Assembly (NCBI GenBank): GCA_008015835.1
Contig: SSGH01000011.1
Coordinates: 1-64,000, forward strand
From: Lysobacter sp.
GTDB taxonomy: Bacteria; Pseudomonadota; Gammaproteobacteria; Xanthomonadales; Xanthomonadaceae
DNA: 64,000 nucleotides
Reading direction: 5' to 3'
Under the pieces are notes generated by a model. That model was not told where the DNA came from and did not search any database. It saw only the letters and a program-made list of their open reading frames with translations. The translations under genes and the position numbers were made by a program. Positions 17,973 to 26,791 of this stretch are shown piece after piece. Every line of letters begins with the position of its first letter. Position 1 is the first letter of the stretch.

Positions 17973-18790
17973 GCGTGAGGTCCGGAAACGGAAAAGCGCC
18001 AATGCCAGGGCTCGTAGACGATGCCGTGCGGATTGTCGCGGGAATAGCTCATGCGCGCACCGTACGCGTGCGCGTGCGTGCGCAGCCAGGCGAAGGCGTC
18101 GGTGCGTTCGAAGGATTCTTCGGCCGGCGGCTCACCCGGCGCGCCGATATCCAGCGCCAAGCCGCTGTGATGTTCGCTGTAGCCCGGCGCGGCGTTGACG
18201 GTGAGAATTTCGTCGACCCGCTGCCCGCGCGCGCGTTTGCGCGCGAAGATGCCGAGTTGATAATCGTGGCTGCGATAGCCGGAAATCGCCTCCAGCACGA
18301 CGCCGTCGGCGTACGCCGCGGCGCGCAGGCGCGCCCAACCGCGCGCGGCGGCCGGGTGCAACCACAGCGGCCGCGCGTAGCGATCCCGCCCCGCGAACGC
18401 GAGCCACGCCGGCTCCGCGATCAACGACAGCCCGCTGCGTGCGGCATATGCGTCGGCGTCCAAACCCAAGGCATCCAAGCGATCGCGCAAACGATGCAGC
18501 GGCAGCGCCGCGGGTGGGCGGGCACCGAACGTCGGCGGCGGACGATGCGTCGCGGCGGCGACGGCGGCCATTGCGGTATCGACACCGCGCTCGCGCAATC
18601 CGCCCGGCGCCAGCGCGACCCAACCGCCGGGCGCGTCCGCGGCCAGATAGCGGCCGTCGATTTTCCGGCGCAGCACCCAACGCGCTTGCGCCAGATGTCG
18701 TGCGTCGCGATTGCTGCGCGCGCGCAGCAGGCGCGCGGGCCAGGCTTCGATCAGCGGGGTGTTGAGCAGGACATCGGGCGCCGGACGCAT
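17969..18790 (-). CDS. M15 family D-alanyl-D-alanine carboxypeptidase (VanY/DdcY-like)
   Basis: A 273-residue predicted zinc DD- or LD-carboxypeptidase acting on peptidoglycan stem peptides. The M15B signature S-x-H-x-x-G-x-A-x-D is present as SEHHSGLALD (205-214; zinc His207 and Asp214), and EPWHW (260-264) supplies the catalytic Glu and the third ligand His263. GYRSHDYQ (about 171-178) is the conserved substrate-side Arg motif. No clear signal peptide is seen at the N terminus, so either export is unusual or the enzyme recycles internal muropeptides. It sits 9 bp after the PH-domain gene. Confidence 0.9.
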   Translation of the reverse strand: MRPAPDVLLNTPLIEAWPARLLRARSNRDARHLAQARWVLRRKIDGRYLAADAPGGWVALAPGGLRERGVDTAMAAVAAATHRPPPTFGARPPAALPLHRLRDRLDALGLDADAYAARSGLSLIAEPAWLAFAGRDRYARPLWLHPAAARGWARLRAAAYADGVVLEAISGYRSHDYQLGIFARKRARGQRVDEILTVNAAPGYSEHHSGLALDIGAPGEPPAEESFERTDAFAWLRTHAHAYGARMSYSRDNPHGIVYEPWHWRFSVSGPHA

Positions 18791-18799
18791 GCCGACAGA

Positions 18800-19327
18800 T
18801 TAACGGCGCCCACGGCCTGGCGCTACGGCCCGGAGCGCGTCGAGCAATGTCTGCGGCTGCTCGACGCTCAGCAAGACTTTGCGGCCTTTGCGATCGGGCA
18901 GCACCAGCACGCGGGCGGCGTCCGTCAGCAGCACGAACGCGGTGGAGCGGTCGCGCAGCCAGAAATAGCCGCCTGCGTAGCCCATCAGCCACAATCCGAA
19001 CAGCTTCAAGCCGGGCTTGAGTGCGGGGGCATCGTTCAGATTCACGATGCGCGCGGCGTCGAGGTCGAACTCGGCGATGGGGCGTCGCGTGCTGAAGATG
19101 CCGGCTTGCACGATCAAGCGGCCGTCTTCGATCGTCGCGCTGCGGTGGCGCAGGCTCCAACCGATTCCGAGCGCGATGATCGCGATCCCGAGCAAGCCTT
19201 CCGCGCCCGCACCGGGTTCGCTTCGGATTTGCGCGATCCCGGCGACCGCCGCGACCAGCAGCAAGACCCCCGGCAACAGCCAAGCGTTCAGCAGATTCGG
19301 CGCGGGGATGCGGAATTCGCGGGTCAC
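18800..19327 (-). CDS. Membrane protein with PH-like domain
   Basis: A 175-residue protein with two adjacent N-terminal membrane helices (about 13-33 and 43-58), then a small beta-rich cytoplasmic domain (EDGRLIVQAGIFSTRRPIAEFDL, ARVLVLPDRKGRKVLLSVEQP) and a short amphipathic helix (TLLDALRAV). The arrangement is that of bacterial PH-domain membrane proteins (bPH2/YdbT-like). It is part of the SPFH-led operon, 25 bp after the hydrolase and 9 bp before the M15 peptidase. Function is unknown. Confidence 0.72.
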   Translation of the reverse strand: MTREFRIPAPNLLNAWLLPGVLLLVAAVAGIAQIRSEPGAGAEGLLGIAIIALGIGWSLRHRSATIEDGRLIVQAGIFSTRRPIAEFDLDAARIVNLNDAPALKPGLKLFGLWLMGYAGGYFWLRDRSTAFVLLTDAARVLVLPDRKGRKVLLSVEQPQTLLDALRAVAPGRGRR

Positions 19328-19352
19328 GATCGTGCTCCTGAGGCGTACGCGA

Positions 19353-20963
19353 TCACTTCTTCGGTGTCGAAGTCGGGGCCGCTTTCGATGCGGCTTTCGG
19401 TTTCGCGGCGGCGATCCACGCGGCGATATCGTCGATCAGCGTCGCGTCGACGCGCCCCGGCGTTTGGTATTCGGCCAGCGTGCCGGTGGTGCTCGGGATC
19501 GCCAGATGATTCAAGGTCTCGTACAGCTTGAACGTCGCGCGCGGCGAATCGTGGAAACCGGCTTTCCAGCCCTGCCAATCGGCGTCGACCACTTGGATGT
19601 CCGCGCCGCCCTGCAGGAACAACAGTGGCTCCGTCAACGCGCGCGCTTCGCCGACCGGATCGACCGCATCGAAACTGCGCCAATACGCCGCCGGCAAACC
19701 GGCGGGCGAATCCTGCGGGGCGACGTCGCCGCCGCGACGCACGGCCGCGACGCGGCGGCTGATGTCGGCGATGGCCATGGATTCCATCGGACTGGTTTTG
19801 CCGTCGTCCAGCACCGCCACGCGCCGTGTTTGCTCAATCAGTATGTCCAGCAACGAGCGCGACGGCGCGGCGAGCATGATCAAACCGGCGACCGCATTCC
19901 CGCGCTCCGCGCTGCGCTTCGCGATTCGCGGCGCCATCATCCCGCCCTGGCTATGGCCGAGCACGAACACGCGCTTGGCGTCGATCTTCGCGGCGAGCGG
20001 CGGGTCTTGGCGCAAGGCCGCGATCGCCAGCACCGCATCGTCGGTGGTTTCGCTGTCGACATCGATGCCGTTCGCGTAATCCTGCGGCCGCGCTTTCGTG
20101 CGCTTGTCGTAACGCAAGGTCGCGATGCCGCGCTCGGCGAGGCCGCGCGCGATATCGAGGAAGGGACGATTCGGGCCGACGGTCTCGTCGCGGTCCTGCG
20201 GGCCGGAGCCGTGGACCAGCACCACGGCGGGGAAGGGGCCCTTGCCGTTCGGCAGCGCGAGCGTCGCGCCCAAGCCGGTTGCGGCCTGGCCGACGACGAT
20301 CTCGCGTTCGGCGAAGGTCGCGCCTTCGGGCAAGGCCGGCGCGACGTACGCGGGCGGCGCGGCGGAGGCGTTCGACGCGTCGTTCGGTGCGGGACGCACG
20401 CCGAACCCCGCGATTTTTTCGTTTTCGTCGAAACCGACGATCGCCACCAATTCGCCGCGCTCCATGTGCAGCGGAATGCGCACCACGCGCACGCCTTTCT
20501 CGGTGCGTTCGCGCGCTTCGCCGCGGCTCTTCAACGCACCGAACTGCGTCGGCAGCGTCGCCCAGGCTTGACGCAATTGTTCGACCCCGACCGCCGCCGA
20601 CATCGTCGCGTCGAATCGCGCATGCACGGCGGCGAAATCGCCCGCGTCCATTCGATCGAGCACACCGACGGCTTCGGCGATCGCGTCGAACGCGGCGCTG
20701 TTCGCGGGTGCGCTTTCGGCGGCTTCGCTCGCGGCGGCAGGCGTTTCGGCGGCAGGCGTTTCGACCGCGGGCTGCGCGGGCATGGCTTGCGGGGGCGTGG
20801 CCTGCGCGGGCGAGGGCGCTTCGTCGGCGAAGGCGGTTCGAGAACCGACCAGCGCGAGGCCGATGGCGAGCGCGATGGCGGAAGCGGCGAACAGACGCGT
20901 GCGGGCTTCGGAGCGGTTCCCCGCGCGGCGACGGCGTTCGATCATGTGGACGATGTGCAGCAT
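19353..20963 (-). CDS. Exported alpha/beta hydrolase with DUF3887-like N-terminal domain
   Basis: A 536-residue protein. A positively charged N terminus and hydrophobic segment (about 24-46) form a signal peptide or anchor, followed by a Pro/Ala-rich linker (48-90). A DUF3887-like domain (about 93-195) precedes an alpha/beta-hydrolase domain (about 225-520) with oxyanion motif HGSGPQDRDE, nucleophile Ser338 in GHSQGG and a late His in LNHLAIPS. This layout matches secreted serine hydrolases annotated as acyl-CoA thioester hydrolase or S9-like peptidases in Xanthomonads. The start at 20963 is inferred; a second ATG lies six codons in. It is third gene of the SPFH operon. Confidence 0.86.
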   Translation of the reverse strand: MLHIVHMIERRRRAGNRSEARTRLFAASAIALAIGLALVGSRTAFADEAPSPAQATPPQAMPAQPAVETPAAETPAAASEAAESAPANSAAFDAIAEAVGVLDRMDAGDFAAVHARFDATMSAAVGVEQLRQAWATLPTQFGALKSRGEARERTEKGVRVVRIPLHMERGELVAIVGFDENEKIAGFGVRPAPNDASNASAAPPAYVAPALPEGATFAEREIVVGQAATGLGATLALPNGKGPFPAVVLVHGSGPQDRDETVGPNRPFLDIARGLAERGIATLRYDKRTKARPQDYANGIDVDSETTDDAVLAIAALRQDPPLAAKIDAKRVFVLGHSQGGMMAPRIAKRSAERGNAVAGLIMLAAPSRSLLDILIEQTRRVAVLDDGKTSPMESMAIADISRRVAAVRRGGDVAPQDSPAGLPAAYWRSFDAVDPVGEARALTEPLLFLQGGADIQVVDADWQGWKAGFHDSPRATFKLYETLNHLAIPSTTGTLAEYQTPGRVDATLIDDIAAWIAAAKPKAASKAAPTSTPKK

Positions 20964-20997
20964 GGGAGTCTCGCGAAAGAGCGGGCGTCGCGCGCGA

Positions 20998-21189
20998 TCA
21001 GGGCGTTTCGTCCGAGGGATCCGTCGGAGGCGGCGCCGCGTTCGGCAGCCGCCCGGCTTTGCGCAGCGCGTCGCGCAACACGTATTCGATTTGCGCGTTG
21101 AGGCTGCGCAGTTCGTCGTCGGCCCACCGCTGCGCCGCCGAGAGAATCTCGGCGTTGATGCGCAGCGGATAGGCTTTTTTCTCGGACAC
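20998..21189 (-). CDS. Small ribbon-helix-helix (Arc-like) DNA-binding protein
   Basis: A 63-residue protein. [18 protein letters not shown] followed by [18 protein letters not shown] is the strand-helix-helix pattern of Arc/MetJ-type ribbon-helix-helix repressors, and the final 15 residues are a Pro/Asp-rich tail. It lies 15 bp after the SPFH gene and 34 bp before the hydrolase gene. No toxin-like gene is adjacent, so it is more likely the operon's own regulator than an antitoxin. Two GATATC boxes in the operon promoter (22101-22122) are its likely operator; this is inference. Confidence 0.85.
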   Translation of the reverse strand: MSEKKAYPLRINAEILSAAQRWADDELRSLNAQIEYVLRDALRKAGRLPNAAPPPTDPSDETP

Positions 21190-21204
21190 TTGCGCGGCCC
21201 GCGA

Positions 21205-22068
21205 TCAGTACAGCGAACCGGTGTTGACGATCGGCTGCGTCGCGCGCTCCCCGCACAGCACGACCAGCAGATTGCTGACCATTTGCGCCTTGCGTTCTTC
21301 GTCCAACTGCACCACGCCGTTCTTCTGCAGTTCGGCCAAGGCCATTTCGACCATGCCCACCGCGCCGGCGACGATGCGCGTGCGCGCGGCGATGATCGCG
21401 TTGGCCTGTTGCCGCTGCAGCATCGCCTGCGCGATTTCCGGCGCGTACGCGAGGTGGCTGATGCGCGCATCGAGCACGCGCACGCCCGCGTCGGCAAGAC
21501 GCTCCTGCAGTTCTTCCATCAAATGTTTCGACACTTCGGTGGCGTGGCTGCGCAGCGCGAGTTGACCTTCTTCGTGCTGATCGTACGGGTAGCTGGTCGC
21601 CATCGTACGCACCGCGGATTCGGACTGGATGTGCACGAAACTCTCGTAATCGTCGACGTTGTAGACCGCTTCGGCGCTGTCCACGACTTGCCAGACGATC
21701 ACCGCCGCGATTTCGATCGGGCTGCCGTCCAGTTCGTTGACCTTGAGCTTGCTGCTCTCGAAGTTGCGCACGCGCAGCGAGACTTTCTTCTTGGCGTAGA
21801 AGGGGCTGTTCCAACGCAGGCCGCCGTCCTTCACGGTGCCGACGTATTTGCCGAAGAGGTTCAGCACGGCGGCCTGGTTGGGTTCCACCATGTACAGGCC
21901 GGACATGCCGAAACCCGCCAAGGTGATCACGACGCAGCCGGCGATCAGAACGAACAGCGAGCCGCTGGTGGCGCCGCGCATGACCAGATAGAGGCCCGCC
22001 GCCATCGCCGCCAACAGCATCAGCAGCAGGGGAATGCCGGGGAGAGAGCGATAGTGGTTTTCTTTCAT
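21205..22068 (-). CDS. SPFH domain (band 7/stomatin-like) membrane protein
   Basis: A 287-residue protein with two N-terminal membrane helices (about 12-30 and 38-60) and an SPFH domain (about 65-250) containing [27 protein letters not shown] and the helical segment [20 protein letters not shown]. Such proteins oligomerise into membrane microdomain scaffolds and often guard or modulate membrane proteases. It is the first gene of an eight-gene leftward operon whose other members act on membranes or the cell wall, consistent with a scaffold role. No NfeD partner is present nearby. Confidence 0.93.
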   Translation of the reverse strand: MKENHYRSLPGIPLLLMLLAAMAAGLYLVMRGATSGSLFVLIAGCVVITLAGFGMSGLYMVEPNQAAVLNLFGKYVGTVKDGGLRWNSPFYAKKKVSLRVRNFESSKLKVNELDGSPIEIAAVIVWQVVDSAEAVYNVDDYESFVHIQSESAVRTMATSYPYDQHEEGQLALRSHATEVSKHLMEELQERLADAGVRVLDARISHLAYAPEIAQAMLQRQQANAIIAARTRIVAGAVGMVEMALAELQKNGVVQLDEERKAQMVSNLLVVLCGERATQPIVNTGSLY

Positions 22069-22098
22069 GAGGGCGGCTCGGTGAGAGGGTTCGAAAAA

Positions 22099-22128
22099 AA
22101 GATATCAAAATGATATCAAAATCCGCAA
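22099..22128 (-). promoter_or_regulatory. Promoter and probable RHH operator of the SPFH operon
   Basis: Read on the minus strand: TTGCGG (22128-22123), an 18-bp spacer, then TATCTT (22104-22099), about 30 bp before the SPFH start. Within and beside the spacer lies a perfect 11-bp tandem repeat GATATCAAAAT (22101-22111 and 22112-22122), which places two GATATC palindromes exactly one helical turn apart. That is the usual geometry for co-operative ribbon-helix-helix binding. The region is much more AT-rich than its surroundings. Confidence 0.65.
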
Positions 22129-22237
22129 GCGCCGCCGGACGAACGGTCGATGCCCGCCGATACGGGGCGATGCCGCCGGCGGCAAAAAAACCGGCTCGGG
22201 GCCGGGTTCGGATAACGCATTGATTCACCGAGGATTC

Positions 22238-23176
22238 CTAGTGCGATACAGGCACGGCGACGCGGTAGACCGCAGCCGGCGCGTCCTCGGACGTGACCAG
22301 AAGCGCCTGAGCGTCGCGCGTCCAAGCGATGGCTTCGGCCTGAGGCAGCGGCGGCAACGCCAGCGTCCGGGGTTCGCGCGCGATGGCGTCCGCCCAGCTT
22401 TCGTTGCGGCGACGCCCGTACACCAGGATGCTCGAATACGTCAGCACCGCCAGTCGCCGACCATCCGGCGCCAGGCTCGCCCCGGTCACTTGGTCGCGGA
22501 AGACCGCCTTGGGATTCGCGCGAACGGTCGCCTCGTCCGAGACGCGGATGCCGGCCAAGGGCGACAGTCGCCGCGCGGTTCGGGGCGCGCCGTGAGCGCC
22601 TTCCAGCGGCAGCACGAACAGTTCGGGCGGACGATGGCGTTTGGAGATCAGCAAAATCTCCTTGCGTCGGCCGTCGACGGCGACGGCCTCGCAATCGCGG
22701 GCGCCGCCGGGCCAGACGAAGTCGACGGACCACGCCGGGCGCAGCGCGCCGTCGCGGAGCGCACGGGGTTCGGCGACCGCGATTAAGCGCACGCGGTCGC
22801 GGACGGCCTCGTTGTCGCCGACATCGGCGATCAACAAATACGGGGTTCCGTCGACGACGAAGCTGGAGAGATCTTCCCAGTCGACGTTGGTTTCGCCTTC
22901 GATGGCGTAGGTCGCGATCCGCTCGCCATGTCCGCCGATCGCGGTCAGCGCGGCCGCTTTGCCGCTGTCTTCCAGCGCCCATATCGTCTCGCGGCGACGC
23001 ATCGACGACGCGATCCCGCTGATTTCGTCCATCCGCGCGTCCCGCACGGTGAACGCGACGCGGGACGCGGTCTGGGCGAACGCGCAGGCGGGCCACAGCG
23101 CGAGGGCGACGAGCGCCCCCGCGAGCGATGAGCGCGCGGCGCTGGGCGCGCGAGGGCGAAGACGGCGGTACGGCAT
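22238..23176 (-). CDS. Exported beta-propeller-like protein of unknown function
   Basis: A 312-residue protein with a signal peptide (SLAGALVALALWPACAFAQ, cleavage after AFA). The mature part repeats a pattern of hydrophobic strands with DE, GD and W residues (WALEDSGKAAALTAI, LLIADVGDNEAVRD, DCEAVAVDGRRKEILLISKR, AWTRDAQALLVTSED), typical of a six-bladed propeller of the SdiA-regulated/phytase-esterase-like type. ATG at 23176 is chosen because the signal peptide starts there; the frame runs on upstream inside purT's 5' region. It diverges from purT. No catalytic residue can be assigned. Confidence 0.75.
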   Translation of the reverse strand: MPYRRLRPRAPSAARSSLAGALVALALWPACAFAQTASRVAFTVRDARMDEISGIASSMRRRETIWALEDSGKAAALTAIGGHGERIATYAIEGETNVDWEDLSSFVVDGTPYLLIADVGDNEAVRDRVRLIAVAEPRALRDGALRPAWSVDFVWPGGARDCEAVAVDGRRKEILLISKRHRPPELFVLPLEGAHGAPRTARRLSPLAGIRVSDEATVRANPKAVFRDQVTGASLAPDGRRLAVLTYSSILVYGRRRNESWADAIAREPRTLALPPLPQAEAIAWTRDAQALLVTSEDAPAAVYRVAVPVSH

Positions 23177-23228
23177 AGCGTCGGAGCATCGCACGAAGCG
23201 CCCACGCTTCGGAACCGCGCGCGAGCGG

Positions 23229-23234
23229 TAGAAT
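23229..23234 (+). promoter_or_regulatory. Likely -10 element of purT
   Basis: TAGAAT, 33 bp upstream of the purT ATG, matches five of six bases of TATAAT. No convincing -35 was found; candidates near 23206-23213 are weak. Purine repression could act here, but no PurR box was recognised. Confidence 0.4.
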
Positions 23235-23267
23235 CGCGCGGTCTTTCCGCACCCCGAGGCGCCGCCG

Positions 23268-24494
23268 ATGACCGTGTCCCCGCCGCTCGAATTCGGCACC
23301 CCGTTGTCCTCGTCCGCGCTGCGCGTGCTGCTGCTGGGCTCCGGCGAGTTGGGCAAGGAAGTGGCGATCGAATTGCAACGTCTGGGCTGCGAGGTCATCG
23401 CCGCCGATCGCTACGCCGATGCGCCGGCCATGCAGGTGGCGCACCGTAGCCATGTGCTGAATATGCTCGATGGGCAGGCGCTGCGCGAACTCATCGCCTC
23501 GGAACGTCCGCATTTGATCGTGCCGGAAATCGAAGCCATCCACACCGACACGCTGGTGGCGCTGGAAACCGAATTCGCGCAGCGCGGCACGCATACCCGC
23601 ATCGTGCCGACCGCGCGCGCCGCGCGGCTGACGATGGATCGCGAAGGCATCCGCCGGCTCGCCGCCGAAACCTTGGCGTTGCCGACCTCGCCGTATCGTT
23701 TCGTCGACACGCAGGAGGACTATCGCGCCGCGATCGCGCAGATCGGCCTGCCGTGCGTAGTGAAGCCGGTGATGTCGTCTTCGGGCAAAGGCCAGAGCAC
23801 CGTGCGCAGCGCCGAGGACATCGATCGCGCTTGGGATTACGCGCAAACCGGCGGCCGGGCGGGCGCGGGGCGCGTGATCGTCGAAGGCTTCGTCGATTTC
23901 GACTACGAAATCACCCTGCTCACCGTGCGCCACGCCGGCGGCACCGATTTCTGCGCGCCGATCGGCCATCTGCAGCGCGATGGCGACTACCGCGAAAGCT
24001 GGCAGCCGCAGCCGATGTCGCCGCAGGCGCTGCAGCGCGCGCAGGCGATCGCGCGCGCGGTGACCGAGAGTTTGGCCGGCGATTTGGACGGCTGGGGGTT
24101 GTTCGGCGTCGAGTTGTTCGTGAAGGGCGACGACGTGTGGTTCTCGGAAGTCTCGCCGCGCCCGCACGACACGGGATTGGTGACGCTGATTTCGCAAGAC
24201 CTCAGCGAATTCGCACTGCACGCGCGCGCGATTCTGGGCTTGCCGATTCCCGCGATTCGTTCGCACGGGCCCTCGGCCTCGTGCGCGGTGCTGGCCTACG
24301 GCCATGGCGTACCCGCGTTCGACGGCGTGGCCGATGCGCTGCGCGCGCCGGATACCGCGCTGCGCCTGTTCGGCAAACCGACGGTGGAGGGCCATCGCCG
24401 CGTCGGCGTGACGCTGGCGTTGGGCGCCGACATCGACGACGCCCGCGCGAAGGCGCGCGATGCCGCCGCGGCGTTGAAGATCGAGTTGCGCTGA
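23268..24494 (+). CDS. purT: Formate-dependent phosphoribosylglycinamide formyltransferase PurT
   Basis: A 408-residue ATP-grasp enzyme that uses formate and ATP to formylate GAR, the folate-independent route for purine step three. The N-terminal preATP-grasp domain has [29 protein letters not shown] (about 162-175) is the ATP-binding loop, and [14 protein letters not shown] the metal/ATP-binding region. Length is close to E. coli PurT (392). It is monocistronic and followed by paired inverted repeats that probably end transcription. Confidence 0.97.
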   Translation: MTVSPPLEFGTPLSSSALRVLLLGSGELGKEVAIELQRLGCEVIAADRYADAPAMQVAHRSHVLNMLDGQALRELIASERPHLIVPEIEAIHTDTLVALETEFAQRGTHTRIVPTARAARLTMDREGIRRLAAETLALPTSPYRFVDTQEDYRAAIAQIGLPCVVKPVMSSSGKGQSTVRSAEDIDRAWDYAQTGGRAGAGRVIVEGFVDFDYEITLLTVRHAGGTDFCAPIGHLQRDGDYRESWQPQPMSPQALQRAQAIARAVTESLAGDLDGWGLFGVELFVKGDDVWFSEVSPRPHDTGLVTLISQDLSEFALHARAILGLPIPAIRSHGPSASCAVLAYGHGVPAFDGVADALRAPDTALRLFGKPTVEGHRRVGVTLALGADIDDARAKARDAAAALKIELR

Positions 24495-24504
24495 GGCCGC
24501 GCTG

Positions 24505-24600
24505 TTGTGGGAGCGCCGGAAGGCGCGATCAGAGATGCGGTGAATCGATCGCGGCTTCCGGCGCTCCCACAAGCGCTATCGCCGCGCTCCCACAGCGCGC
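24505..24600. repeat. REP-like paired inverted repeat (GTGGGAGCGC family)
   Basis: TTGTGGGAGCGCCGGAAG (24505-24522) and its exact reverse complement (24555-24572) form a large stem, and a third partial copy of the right arm (GCGCTCCCACA) follows at about 24585-24595. This GTGGGAGCGC palindrome is of the kind dispersed between genes in Xanthomonad-type genomes; a related half-copy occurs after ffh near 42649. It lies after purT and could also serve as its terminator. Confidence 0.8.
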
Positions 24601-24638
24601 GACCGGGTTAGACTGCGCCATCCGGCTCGGGGGCACGC

Positions 24639-25022
24639 ATGAACGACAGCAACGGTTACGCCGTGTTCTTTTTCCCGCAGGCCCTCGAAGCGCTGGGCGA
24701 TGCGGTCCGCCCGTTTCTGCAGGACGGCCCCGCCGGGCCGCATATCGCCTGCCATTCCATCGACACCGGCGGCGCGTTCGTCGAAATGAATCTGCTGGGC
24801 CGCGACCCGGAAGGGCGCGAGTTGTCGCTGGAATTGATGGTGCCCAGCGGCATGGTGCGGATGGTGGTGTCCACGCACAGCGACGAAATGTTCGGTTTCG
24901 GTCTGCATGCGTACGCGAAGTCGCCGATGCCGTTGCCGGTGATCGGACCGACGGCGGAGCCGGCGAATGCGCCGTCGGAGGCGATTCCTTCCAGCGAGGC
25001 CGCCGGGCCGGCGAAGCCATGA
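24639..25022 (+). CDS. Conserved-looking small protein of unknown function
   Basis: A 127-residue soluble protein of no recognised family. Residues 1-90 form a compact alpha/beta-looking domain (YAVFFFPQALEALGDAVRPFL, FVEMNLLGRDPEGRELSLELMVP); the C-terminal 35 residues are Pro/Ala-rich and probably disordered. TAGACT at 24609 may be its -10. Its stop codon overlaps the start of the next gene as ATGA, so the two are probably translated together. Confidence 0.65.
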   Translation: MNDSNGYAVFFFPQALEALGDAVRPFLQDGPAGPHIACHSIDTGGAFVEMNLLGRDPEGRELSLELMVPSGMVRMVVSTHSDEMFGFGLHAYAKSPMPLPVIGPTAEPANAPSEAIPSSEAAGPAKP

Positions 25023-25438
25023 GCGCGCGCATGGTATTGCCGTTCGCGCTCGCGGCATTTGCGTGCGCATGCGGCATGCTGCCATCGGACGTGGTGGAAC
25101 ATACTTATCCGACACTGGCCGACGCGCGGCGCGACGATCTGTTCGTCAAGGGCTGGTTGCCCGACGTCTTGCCGCCTTCGACGGTCGAGATTCGTACCGA
25201 GAACAACCTCGATCTGAACATATCGTCCGGCGAATTCTCGTTTTCGCCTGAAGAGGCATCCTTGTTGATCGCGAAATTGAAGCGAGGCCCGGCGCAGATG
25301 GGATTCGCGAATTGGGACAAGACTGTGAACGAGTACGCAGACGACGGGTATGCGGCTTGGTCCTATGGCGATCAGTATTCGACTTGGGCGTTCTTCTGCG
25401 ATATGTCGATCGCGCGTTGCGAATACATCATGAAATAG
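25019..25438 (+). CDS. Putative exported or lipoprotein of unknown function
   Basis: A 139-residue protein. The N terminus (MVLPFALAAFACACG) is hydrophobic and ends with Cys residues, so it is exported, possibly as a lipoprotein with a poor lipobox. The mature part has a YPTLADARRDDLFVKGWLPDVLP segment followed by a beta-rich region with two Cys (FFCDMSIARC) that may form a disulfide. ATG at 25019 overlaps the upstream stop by four bases. No function is known. Confidence 0.65.
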   Translation: MSARMVLPFALAAFACACGMLPSDVVEHTYPTLADARRDDLFVKGWLPDVLPPSTVEIRTENNLDLNISSGEFSFSPEEASLLIAKLKRGPAQMGFANWDKTVNEYADDGYAAWSYGDQYSTWAFFCDMSIARCEYIMK

Positions 25439-25462
25439 AGGTGCAGGCTTCGCCGAGCGCGC

Positions 25463-26791
25463 TTACCGCTCCGCCACCACATCCACCCACACCAAATGAT
25501 GATCCGTCGCCTTCGTCGCTTCGTGCCGCGGGTGGTCGGGCAGGGGCCAGAACACGCCGCTATCGACGACGCGAAAGCCGTGCGAGGGCAGGACGTAATC
25601 GATACGCAGATTGCCGACGCGCGGGCCGAAGTCGCCGGTGTCTTCGGAGTGCGGCGCGATGTGCGTCAGGTTGGCGCCGCCGTCGCGCTGCGCCGCGGCA
25701 TCTGCGCCTTCGCTGCGCGGTGCGGGCATGCGCACGACGCGCGGGTGTTCGATCAGCGCGCGAATCGCGTCGTGGCGGCCGTCGCCGTCGATCGGCGCAT
25801 TGTTCAGATCGCCCGCGATCGCGAAGCGGGCATCGTTCGCTAACCCGCCGCAACGGCCGGCGTCGTCGCAGAGCCACGCCGCGTCGACGGGATCGTTATT
25901 CAGGTAATCGCGCCACAAGCGCAATTCGTCGGCGTTGCGCGCGCCGTTGCGGTCTTCGGGGCCGTCGTACACCGGCGGCGTGGGATGCGAGACCAAGAAA
26001 TGCAAACGCCCCTGCAGCGTCTCCACCGGCACATCGAGATGGGTTTTCGACGACAGCCGCAATTCGCGCCAGATCGCATCGGGGTAGAACGGCGTCGATG
26101 TCATGCCTGCGGTGATCGGGCGCATCGGCTTGCGCGCATCGGGCATCGCGCTCCATTTCAAATTCCGGAAACTGCGCACGGCGGCGGCATCGATGGGATA
26201 GCGCGACAGCACCAACAACCCGTATTGCCCCGGATGCAGGCCATAACCCCAAGCGTCGTCGCCGCGTTCGCGGCCCTGCGCGCCGACTTTGCCGTCGCCG
26301 TTGAGATCCAAACCGCTCGGCACGCCGGTGTTGACCGGCGCGAAATAGCGATAGCGGTATTCCAACGGCGCGAGGCCCTCGCCCTGCGACACGCCCAGAT
26401 AACGCTGCTGGAACAGATCGGCGGCGCGGCCTTCGGCGTCGTAATCGAATTCGTTGAGCAACAGCAGATCCGGGCGCACGGTTTGCAGCACGGACGCGAT
26501 CTTGCGCGCGTTGGCGTCGTCGTTTTCGAGCCGTCGAATCAGGCCGCCGTCGGCGTCGTCGTACAGCGAGACGTTGTAGGTCGCCACGCGCATCGGCAGC
26601 GCGCCGGCGAGCGCCCGCATCGCCTGCTCGGACATGCGTTCAGCAGCGGCCGCGGCGTCGCCGTGGACGACGATCCGCAGGCAACCCGTCAGGCTCGCGC
26701 CGAGCGCGACGACGGCGGCGAAGGCCAGGGCGCGCGAAGCGGTCGTGCGCCCGAGGATCGTGCGTGGGCGCGGAATTGTCGGCGAGGTCAT
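25463..26791 (-). CDS. Endonuclease/exonuclease/phosphatase family lipoprotein
   Basis: A 442-residue protein of the EEP (DNase I-like) fold. The signal region ends in lipobox LTGC (Cys37). Fold motifs in order are [21 protein letters not shown] (metal-binding Glu), [31 protein letters not shown] (catalytic D-x-N) and [10 protein letters not shown] (catalytic Asp-His). An EF-hand-like loop [10 protein letters not shown] is inserted near residue 175. It may cleave nucleic acid or phosphodiester lipids outside the inner membrane. The start overlaps the bpt stop as ATGA, making it third in the PAP2-bpt-EEP chain. Confidence 0.9.
   Translation of the reverse strand: MTSPTIPRPRTILGRTTASRALAFAAVVALGASLTGCLRIVVHGDAAAAAERMSEQAMRALAGALPMRVATYNVSLYDDADGGLIRRLENDDANARKIASVLQTVRPDLLLLNEFDYDAEGRAADLFQQRYLGVSQGEGLAPLEYRYRYFAPVNTGVPSGLDLNGDGKVGAQGRERGDDAWGYGLHPGQYGLLVLSRYPIDAAAVRSFRNLKWSAMPDARKPMRPITAGMTSTPFYPDAIWRELRLSSKTHLDVPVETLQGRLHFLVSHPTPPVYDGPEDRNGARNADELRLWRDYLNNDPVDAAWLCDDAGRCGGLANDARFAIAGDLNNAPIDGDGRHDAIRALIEHPRVVRMPAPRSEGADAAAQRDGGANLTHIAPHSEDTGDFGPRVGNLRIDYVLPSHGFRVVDSGVFWPLPDHPRHEATKATDHHLVWVDVVAER

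Noticed and set aside
20998..21189. Antitoxin of a toxin-antitoxin pair
   Set aside because: It is an RHH protein, but neither neighbour resembles a toxin; an operon regulator is the simpler reading.
22116..24572. 818-residue minus-strand frame across purT and the propeller gene
   Set aside because: Antisense to purT and out of frame with the propeller protein; low-complexity Arg/Ala composition.
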